59,591 bases of DNA from JBJFCE01 sp964437825 (GTDB taxonomy: Bacteria; Bacillota; Clostridia; Lachnospirales; Lachnospiraceae). This document shows, piece by piece, positions 53,712 to 59,591 of this stretch. Positions within the stretch are counted from its first letter, which is position 1. The number at the start of each line of letters is the position of its first letter. The translations under genes were made by a program, and so were the position numbers. The notes beneath the pieces were generated by a model. That model saw only the letters and a list, made by a program, of their open reading frames with translations, did not search any database and was not told the DNA's origin. The DNA is taken from the NCBI GenBank assembly GCA_964437825.1, contig CAYTIH010000010.1, forward strand, positions 1 to 59,591. Reading direction: 5' to 3'.

Positions 53712-55199
53712 TTAAATACCCAGAAAATCCATCACTGTCTGCTTCATTTCAGATATTTCACAAATATGGTCATGCAGCACCGGCGCCGCTTTAATTTCTT
53801 CAATTGCAGCCGGAATCTCAGTACCTGATATTTCAGAAAGCTTATCAACCAGCTCAAAATCGCTCATATTATCATGCTGATTATCAATAGCTTTCATAAC
53901 GCTTCTTGTAAACTTATACGGACTGGCTGTTGAAACAATTACCGCTGCCTTATTATCACCTGTATCCTTCTTAAACTTTTGATAAACACAGGATGCAACG
54001 GCTGTATGTGTATCGATTACATATCCTGTTTTTTCATATAAATCATGAATGGTCTGTGATGTTTCTTCTTCACTGGCATAATTGCCGTAAAAATCAGAAA
54101 GCTGCTCTTTCATTTCCTCTGAAATACTGTATTTACCATCCTTCTTAAGAGCGTCCATCATATCTTTGTTCTTTTGAGCATCACTTCCGGCAATTCTGTA
54201 AATCAGTCTTTCCAGATTGCTGGATATCAGGATATCCATGGAAGGAGAAGATGTAAGCATAAACTCTCTGTTTCTGTCATAAGTTCCCGTCGTAAAGAAA
54301 TCAAACAATACTTTATTTTCATTGGAAGCGCATACCAGCTTATCTATGGGAAGACCCATTTGCTTTGCATAAAAGGCAGCAAGAATATTTCCGAAATTAC
54401 CGGTGGGAACTACCACATTAATCTTCTCTCCGTCCTTAATTCTCTCTTTCTCCAAAAGCTTTACATATGCATAAACATAATAAACAATCTGAGGCACCAG
54501 ACGTCCGATATTAATGGAATTTGCCGAAGAGAACTGAAATCCCTTCTCATTCATATATTCTCCCAGCTCTTTATCTCCAAAAATCTGCTTCACTCCTGTT
54601 TGGGCATCATCAAAATTGCCATGGATGCCTACCACATATGTATTTTTACCCTTTTGCGTAACCATCTGCCTTTCCTGAATGGGACTTACTCCGTTTTTAG
54701 GATAAAATACTACAATTCTGGTTCCCTCCACGTCAGCAAATCCTGCCAGGGCTGCTTTCCCGGTATCTCCGGAAGTTGCCGTCAGAATAACAATTTCATT
54801 TTTCACCTGATTCTTCTTCGCTGAGGTGGTAAGAAGATGGGGAAGTATGGATAATGCCATATCCTTAAATGCTATAGTAGCCCCATGAAACAGCTCCAGA
54901 TAAAAAGCGCCGTCCGCTTCAACAAGCGGTGCAATAACTTCCGTATCGAATTTGGAATCATAAGCTTTGGCTATGCAGCTTTTTAACTCATCTTCCGTAA
55001 AATCTGTTAAATACAGCTTCATAACCTCATATGCAGCCTGTCCATATGTCATATGAGATAACTCTTCCAAAGACTTATCAAGTGCAGGGATTCTGTCAGG
55101 CACAAATAAGCCGCCGTCATCAGAAAGACCTTTTAAAATCGCCTGAGAGGCTGTAACCGGATTTCCTTTTGTCCTGGTACTGTTATATAAAATTTCCAT
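53712..55199 (-). CDS. thrC: Threonine synthase
   Basis: ThrC converts O-phosphohomoserine to threonine with PLP. The 495-residue length and motifs place it in the long (class II-like, yeast/E. coli-type) group: an N-terminal YNSTRTKGNPVTASQAILKG, the PLP lysine in LFHGATIAFKDMALSILP, the phosphate loop ILTATSGDTGKAALAGF, and VPTGNFGNILAAFYAKQMGL. AGAGGA before the ATG at 55199 sets the start. No other threonine pathway gene is adjacent. Confidence 0.95.
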   Translation of the reverse strand: MEILYNSTRTKGNPVTASQAILKGLSDDGGLFVPDRIPALDKSLEELSHMTYGQAAYEVMKLYLTDFTEDELKSCIAKAYDSKFDTEVIAPLVEADGAFYLELFHGATIAFKDMALSILPHLLTTSAKKNQVKNEIVILTATSGDTGKAALAGFADVEGTRIVVFYPKNGVSPIQERQMVTQKGKNTYVVGIHGNFDDAQTGVKQIFGDKELGEYMNEKGFQFSSANSINIGRLVPQIVYYVYAYVKLLEKERIKDGEKINVVVPTGNFGNILAAFYAKQMGLPIDKLVCASNENKVLFDFFTTGTYDRNREFMLTSSPSMDILISSNLERLIYRIAGSDAQKNKDMMDALKKDGKYSISEEMKEQLSDFYGNYASEEETSQTIHDLYEKTGYVIDTHTAVASCVYQKFKKDTGDNKAAVIVSTASPYKFTRSVMKAIDNQHDNMSDFELVDKLSEISGTEIPAAIEEIKAAPVLHDHICEISEMKQTVMDFLGI

Positions 55200-55267
55200 T
55201 TTCGTTCCTCTTTTCATTCAATTTCATTTGTAGTGTGATTATTTTATCATAAACTGAAACCCTTGAC

Positions 55268-55300
55268 AAGATAAGGCATACAAAGATAAGGCATGCAAAG
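55268..55300. repeat. Short tandem repeat between thrC and sleB
   Basis: AAGATAAGGCATACAA is followed at once by a second copy with one change (GCATGCAA). It is similar in style to the repeat at 26765 and lies directly behind the sleB gene end. Confidence 0.6.
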
Positions 55301-55320
55301 CCCCTTTACGCATTTCCGAA

Positions 55321-55950
55321 TCAGCCGGAAGTAAAAAACTCATGCCCTCCATATTCAAACAGACGGACCAGAGAATGGTCAAACCACCGCATTTTTTCCG
55401 AATCCGCATATTTTCTCGCTGCAAAATACAGCGCTCCTTCCGTTATATCCTCTCCTGCCAGAACTCTTTCTACCGCATCCACGGTTTCTTCACTGACTTC
55501 CGCCGAATAATAGCTTTTGTTTGCAACAGGCGAAAACTGATAAACGCCGTTTTCATTTTGAAATACAACTTCTTTCACCGTATCAGGAAATTTGCTGCTT
55601 TCCACTCTGTTTAAAACAACTCCCGCAACCAGCATTTTCCCCTTTTCATCTTCGTTTCCCGCCTCTGCCTGTACAATTTTAAGCAGAACTTCATAGTCCT
55701 CTTCCGATAAATTATACTTATCTTTCTTTTCTAAAACTTCATAATCTACAATTCTCTGCCCTGAGGATACTTTTCTTAAAAGCCCGAAAAACCTGTCAGC
55801 TTTGGGCTGCACATTATTATTTTCCGTAAAAGTAATTTGAAAAGCCGGAGTAGACGCCATTCTGTTAATCTGTATACTTTTCACGCAAAACCATCCGACG
55901 CAGAAAATCATGTTGCATAAAAATAACTGTAATGCAAATTTTTTATACAT
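55321..55950 (-). CDS. Cell-wall hydrolase of the SleB (Hydrolase_2) family
   Basis: SleB-family enzymes cleave peptidoglycan, typically spore cortex during germination. The 209-residue protein has an N-terminal hydrophobic signal or anchor (FALQLFLCNMIFCVGWFCV) and a C-terminal catalytic domain starting at LLKIVQAEAGNEDEKGKMLV, with the catalytic Glu in QAEAGNE and the VLNRVESSKFPDTVKEVVFQ segment. GALYFAARKYADS and the terminal WFDHSLVRLFEYGGHEFF complete the fold. There is no PG-binding repeat domain, so this is closer to CwlJ or vegetative hydrolases than to full SleB. Its length fits CwlJ. No ypeB partner is next to it. Confidence 0.87.
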   Translation of the reverse strand: MYKKFALQLFLCNMIFCVGWFCVKSIQINRMASTPAFQITFTENNNVQPKADRFFGLLRKVSSGQRIVDYEVLEKKDKYNLSEEDYEVLLKIVQAEAGNEDEKGKMLVAGVVLNRVESSKFPDTVKEVVFQNENGVYQFSPVANKSYYSAEVSEETVDAVERVLAGEDITEGALYFAARKYADSEKMRWFDHSLVRLFEYGGHEFFTSG

Positions 55951-56133
55951 TTTAAAAATATAGTCCTTTCTTTCTATCGTGATGATGTACTTGACTTACT
56001 GTCTTTTAATATTTTATACAAGCTTTAACAAAAATATTTCTAAAATTTGCATTTATGGGTAAAATATTTCAAAATTGTATGATTTATGATATGATAATTT
56101 ACAGAAAGTTAATTATTTTTTAAGAAGGACTTT

Positions 56134-56931
56134 ATGGAAAGAAAATATCCCGGCGTTTTTCCGGCACAAAAAAAGAACGGTACAATTTATTACCGTTCCT
56201 CTATTACCTATAAGCAGAAACACATCAGCCTTGGAAGCTATGATACTCCTTCCAAGGCCTTTGCCGCGTACCTTGAAGCCTCCAATCTGATAAAGGATTG
56301 TTCTGTTTCCATTCATGATTACTCTGACATGCGCATTCTCCCCTTCAGCAAATGGGTAACGCTTATTAACTTCAGGGATAATCACATTTACATTACAACT
56401 CCTATTTATCTTCATGCTAAATACTTTGAATATTTATTTGCGCCATCTCATATTCTGAAATTTGATATTGACGATTTATTTTATTACTCCACCCACAAAA
56501 TCATGAAAAGAGGGCGGCATTTTTTCGTTGCAGATTATGGTATGCAGGTCAATATTGCAAACAGATACGGCATCAAGAACTATGCGGTGGAAGGAAAGGA
56601 CTATCGTTTTGTCAACGGCGATAATATGGACTTCCGCTATGAAAACATAGAAATTTTCAACGCATATCACGGCGTATCCAAAAAGCAAAAAGGCAATTCT
56701 GTTTGCTATGCGGCTAAAATACATATAAACGGAAATTATACCATTGGAAATTATTCCACCGAAACAGAAGCTGCCATTGCCTATAATAAAGCCATTGATA
56801 TTTTAAAAAAAGCCGGCGTAACCAAAAACTTCACCCCGAATTATCTGGACGGGCTTTCTCCTTCTGCTTACGCCGACATCTATTCCGGACTTTCCATTTC
56901 GCCCAAAATATTAAATTATAAGCCTGACTGA
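56134..56931 (+). CDS. Double AP2-domain protein derived from an HNH homing endonuclease
   Basis: The 265-residue protein has an AP2-like domain at each end: YPGVFPAQKKNGTIYYRSSI with SLGSYDTPSKAFAAY (residues 5-46), and YHGVSKKQKGNSVCYAAKI with TIGNYSTETEAAIAYNKA (178-220). The part between (about 115-175) ends in FVNGDNMDFRYENIEI, which lines up with the DHxNGDxxDNRxxNLR finger of HNH endonucleases that carry AP2 domains. The first catalytic His is replaced by Phe159. The protein is thus probably a DNA-binding protein that has lost nuclease activity. GAAGGA precedes the ATG. No intron or inserted gene is visible here. Confidence 0.72.
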   Translation: MERKYPGVFPAQKKNGTIYYRSSITYKQKHISLGSYDTPSKAFAAYLEASNLIKDCSVSIHDYSDMRILPFSKWVTLINFRDNHIYITTPIYLHAKYFEYLFAPSHILKFDIDDLFYYSTHKIMKRGRHFFVADYGMQVNIANRYGIKNYAVEGKDYRFVNGDNMDFRYENIEIFNAYHGVSKKQKGNSVCYAAKIHINGNYTIGNYSTETEAAIAYNKAIDILKKAGVTKNFTPNYLDGLSPSAYADIYSGLSISPKILNYKPD

Positions 56932-56933
56932 TA

Positions 56934-58085
56934 TTAACGCTTGGAATAATCCACAAAGCTGATGGTGTAATTAACCTCGCCCTGCACTCCGCTGACGGAT
57001 TCGCCTCCTGCGTATTCCCACATTTTAAACTGATAGGGATATTCCGGTATGGCCGTCTGTTCTGTTAACCAGACATCCCTGTCTGCAAGCAATTCTTCCG
57101 CAAGTATTTCCGTCAAAAGCCATTCCTTGCTTCCATAAAGGATTACCGAATACCCTTCCCTTTCCATATCATGCAGAAAGGCTTCTGCTATCTGTGTCTT
57201 TTGTTCTTCATCCAAAATATCCGTTCTTGCAGTATCATTTACGATGCTGTCCATTCTGAAGGCAACAGGATAAGTAATCTTATAAGGCAAAAGCAGATTT
57301 TGAACAAAAACCGCCTCCTCTGCGGCCTCCGCCACGGAAACCGCCTGCGAGCAGAAATAAACTCCAACTTCAAGTCCCGCACTTACGGCAGCCTCTATAT
57401 AATCGGTAAATTTTTCATCCTGCTTAATTAAGCCGGTTTCATAACCTCTGGAACCCGCCCTAAGCATAACAAAATCAATTTCTGATTGCTTAAGGGCTTC
57501 AAAATCAACGTCGCCGTTCTCCTCTGACAATTCCACTCCTAAACGGGACAGTTTTTTGTTCCCTTCATAGTAAGTCATTTTTCCGTTTGTAATTTTCATT
57601 TTTGTAAAATCATAACTATGAAGGGGAATGCTTTCGCTTATTTCCAGCCATTCTTCCGTTCCGTCCTTATAAGAAACAAGCACATGTTTCCCATCCTTGG
57701 CTTTCTCCTCATCAGTGGGCTCGTGCGATGGCTCCGGGGTCGGGCTTTCAAAAGGAGCTGCTTCCGGCATGGTTTCCGGCGCATTATCCTCATACATATT
57801 CCAGAAATCCAAATCCTCAGCGCGAAGCTTATTCTCCCTGTACAGGCTTTCAATATCCTGCTGGCCTTCGGCAAATTCCATAACCTTCTCCGGAGTTTCC
57901 GATGGCTGGGCAGCGGCGCTCTGAATATTTCCGCGATTAGAATTTTTTTTACTATTGCTCATAAGAACGCCTGCCAATATAATAAGAATCAGAATGGTTA
58001 CAACAGCAATCATCCCAATCACCGGCATACTGATTCCTCTTTCTTCCTGTTCATCAGGTAAATGCATTTTTTCACTCTCTTTCAT
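56934..58085 (-). CDS. Membrane-anchored GH25-like protein with altered catalytic residues
   Basis: The 383-residue protein has an acidic N-terminus, one membrane helix (VIGMIAVVTILILIILAGVL), a low-complexity Pro/Glu linker (about 60-150) and a GH25 (lysozyme-type) barrel. The fold is recognised from GDVDFEALKQSEIDFVMLRA, GLEVGVYFCSQAVSVAEAAE and MWEYAGGESVSGVQGEV. In active GH25 enzymes the strand PVALDIE holds the catalytic Asp and Glu; here it reads PVAFRMD (Arg277 and Asp279). The first-strand Asp is also changed (GVELS). Muramidase activity is therefore doubtful; peptidoglycan binding may remain. It ends three bases from the convergent AP2 gene. Start could be Met1 or Met7; neither has a strong ribosome site. 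Confidence 0.8.
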   Translation of the reverse strand: MKESEKMHLPDEQEERGISMPVIGMIAVVTILILIILAGVLMSNSKKNSNRGNIQSAAAQPSETPEKVMEFAEGQQDIESLYRENKLRAEDLDFWNMYEDNAPETMPEAAPFESPTPEPSHEPTDEEKAKDGKHVLVSYKDGTEEWLEISESIPLHSYDFTKMKITNGKMTYYEGNKKLSRLGVELSEENGDVDFEALKQSEIDFVMLRAGSRGYETGLIKQDEKFTDYIEAAVSAGLEVGVYFCSQAVSVAEAAEEAVFVQNLLLPYKITYPVAFRMDSIVNDTARTDILDEEQKTQIAEAFLHDMEREGYSVILYGSKEWLLTEILAEELLADRDVWLTEQTAIPEYPYQFKMWEYAGGESVSGVQGEVNYTISFVDYSKR

Positions 58086-58088
58086 TTG

Positions 58089-58138
58089 TTGACAAAATCT
58101 GAAAACGTATTTAGTAATTAAAAAGAGTATACTATAAT
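58089..58138 (+). promoter_or_regulatory. Promoter region of the apbE gene
   Basis: TTGACA (58089-58094), a 17-base spacer and TAGTAA (58112-58117) form a plausible promoter; a TATAAT at 58133-58138 with a weak TTTAGT 17 bases before it is a second candidate. Confidence 0.45.
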
Positions 58139-58196
58139 TACTATTAAAATTACAACAGTTTCATTAACGGCCCAATACGGCGATAAGGAGAATTCA

Positions 58197-59201
58197 TTGA
58201 AAACATACCATATTGAAATAAAAAAAATAAGAAATATTCTCTCATTCTTTTTTCCGGCTGTTCTTCTGATAATTCTGTCAGGCTGTCAGAAGGCGCCTGC
58301 AAAGGAAACAAGAACAGGCTTTTATCTGAACACTGTAATATCCATTACCATTTATGATAATCCCTCAGAAGAACTGTTTGACGGGTGTATGGAACTAGCA
58401 GAACATTATGATAATATGTTAAGCTGGACCACACCCGGAAGCGATATCTGGAATATCAATCACAGCAATGGCTCCCCTGTTGCCGTCAATGAAGAAACCT
58501 GCTCTCTTTTAAGCACCGCGCTTTCTTATGCGGAATTGTCAAACGGACTGGTAGACCCCACTGTCGGTACGTTGTCCATTTTGTGGAATTTCGGAGAGGA
58601 AAACCAGGGCATTGTTCCCTCTGAATCAGAAATCGCGGATGCCCTTTCTCATGTCAATTACCAAAATGTTGTCATATCCGGAAATCAGGTTTCCTTAAAG
58701 GATGATAAAACCTGCCTGGACCTTGGATTTATTGCCAAAGGATATATTGCAGACAAAATGAAAGAATATCTTGTTTCAAAGGGCGTAAAAAATGCCATCA
58801 TCAATCTGGGAGGCAACGTTACCGCTATTGGCTCCAGACCTGATGGCACTCCTTATAAGGTTGGAATTCAGAAACCATTTGCCGAAACCGGCACACCGGC
58901 TCTTATTCTTGAAATACAGGATAAATCCGTGGTATCCTCCGGCAATTATGAGAGATATTTTGAAAAAGACGGCATCCTTTACCATCATATTCTTTCCACT
59001 GGAAACGGATATCCGGCAGATACCGGCCTTTCGGGCGTTACCATCATTTCTGAAAAGTCCGTAGACGGAGATGCCCTTTCCACACTCTGTTTTCTGCTCG
59101 GATATGAAAAAGGAATGGAACTGATTAACAGCATCGATGATACGGAAGCCGTATTTATTACAAATGACGGCATTGTTTACCAGACCTTTGAGTCCCCGTA
59201 A
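58197..59201 (+). CDS. apbE: ApbE-family FAD:protein FMN transferase, lipoprotein
   Basis: ApbE moves FMN from FAD to a Thr residue of target proteins such as the Rnf and Nqr subunits, outside the membrane. The 334-residue product has a lipoprotein signal ending in LLIILSGCQ. Motifs of the fold include NTVISITIYD, VDPTVGTLSILWNFG, LDLGFIAKGYIADKMKEYL, AIINLGGNVTAIGSRPDG and the magnesium/flavin region VDGDALSTLCFLLG. Translation starts at TTG with AAGGAG seven bases upstream, an uncommon start. No rnf gene is in the window, so its target is elsewhere. Confidence 0.94.
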   Translation: MKTYHIEIKKIRNILSFFFPAVLLIILSGCQKAPAKETRTGFYLNTVISITIYDNPSEELFDGCMELAEHYDNMLSWTTPGSDIWNINHSNGSPVAVNEETCSLLSTALSYAELSNGLVDPTVGTLSILWNFGEENQGIVPSESEIADALSHVNYQNVVISGNQVSLKDDKTCLDLGFIAKGYIADKMKEYLVSKGVKNAIINLGGNVTAIGSRPDGTPYKVGIQKPFAETGTPALILEIQDKSVVSSGNYERYFEKDGILYHHILSTGNGYPADTGLSGVTIISEKSVDGDALSTLCFLLGYEKGMELINSIDDTEAVFITNDGIVYQTFESP

Positions 59202-59591
59202 TTATGATACAGATACCTTCCCTGCCAATACCTCTTTATAATCCTGAAGGTTTTTCCTAAGAAGCGAAGGCGTGTCCAGACCATAAGGGCATTTGCTTTT
59301 ACATTGATTGCAATGCAGGCAGTTTTCAATCTGCATCATTTTTTTCTGCACCTCTTCCGTCAGCTGATTGGCCGAAGGAGAACGTCTTAAAAGCAATGAC
59401 ATTCTGGCACAATTATTGATTTCAATATTCACGGGACAAGGCATGCAATAACCGCAGCCTCTGCAGAAATCCCCTGCAAGCTCCGCCCTGTCCTTTTCTA
59501 TCAGCTGCTCCAGCTCCTTCGTCATTACCGGAGGATTTTCCATATAGGAAAGAAACTCATCCAGTTCTTTTTCTCTCTGCACTCCCCAGAT
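59202..59591 (-). CDS. Aldo/keto reductase with C-terminal 4Fe-4S domain (5' part outside window)
   Basis: Only the last 129 codons are in the window; the frame runs on to the edge (IWGVQREKELDEFLSYM). This short segment is the end of an aldo/keto reductase barrel. It is followed by two ferredoxin-like cluster motifs, CRGCGYCMPCPVNIEIN and CLHCNQCKSKCPYGLDTP, the C-terminal extension of a clostridial aldo/keto reductase family. Such proteins are redox enzymes of unknown substrate. The gene ends two bases after the apbE stop, converging with it. Confidence 0.88.
   Translation of the reverse strand: MWGVQREKELDEFLSYMENPPVMTKELEQLIEKDRAELAGDFCRGCGYCMPCPVNIEINNCARMSLLLRRSPSANQLTEEVQKKMMQIENCLHCNQCKSKCPYGLDTPSLLRKNLQDYKEVLAGKVSVS

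Overview
The window looks like a chromosomal segment of an anaerobic, low-to-moderate GC Clostridia member, most likely a Lachnospiraceae. Grounds: Rex redox control, formate-tetrahydrofolate ligase with FolD, an electron-bifurcating NfnAB pair, a Phe-type T-box leader, ATP-dependent PEP carboxykinase, sporulation-type SpoIID and SleB proteins, a class B sortase with clostridial-type sorting signals, and AGGAGG ribosome sites before most genes. The family is inferred from protein content; no marker was searched against a database.

Layout. 1-589 is a decayed stretch holding a broken AAC(6')-type acetyltransferase. 590-8600 (minus) carries fhs, folD, a zinc-ribbon membrane protein, nfnA, nfnB, a second zinc-ribbon membrane protein and rlmH: one-carbon and redox metabolism. 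8695-16258 (minus) carries tepA-ftsK, a multi-span membrane protein, yebC and a CNNM/CBS protein. 16381-21080 (minus) is rex, a coiled-coil gene, nnr, alr and mazF, tightly packed and led by a near-perfect sigma-A promoter; a YdiF-like ABC-F gene diverges from it. 23308-26696 (minus) is a probable Re-citrate synthase, a GntR regulator and NADP isocitrate dehydrogenase, preceded by a perfect 36-bp palindrome overlapping the promoter. 26801-36550 (minus) is a surface module: class B sortase, two very large leucine-rich-repeat proteins with xPxTG sorting signals, and a subtilisin-like protease lacking a signal peptide. 36706-38177 (plus) holds three small unknown genes, two of which share a motif. 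38216-45498 (minus) is tyrA, queA, an M18 aminopeptidase, pheT and pheS behind a T-box. 45915-48373 is yihY and spoIID, preceded by a 6S-like RNA. 48800-59591 is mixed: pckA, a second (Si-type) citrate synthase diverging from it, a REC protein with two degenerate GGDEF-like domains, thrC, sleB, an AP2/HNH-derived protein, a GH25-like protein with altered active-site residues, an ApbE lipoprotein and the end of an iron-sulfur aldo/keto reductase.

How the genes fit together. Fhs/FolD consume or make NADPH, NfnAB exchanges NADH, NADPH and ferredoxin electrons, and Rex senses NADH/NAD. The two citrate synthases, isocitrate dehydrogenase and PEP carboxykinase supply 2-oxoglutarate and balance C4/C3 pools; no aconitase is visible here. 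The points most worth following are the palindrome-controlled Re-citrate synthase operon beside a second citrate synthase, the double-AP2 protein, the sortase/LRR locus, the three-gene cysteine/glycine cluster, and the solitary mazF. Starts given here were often moved inward from the longest reading frame because a clear Shine-Dalgarno sequence marks an internal ATG.
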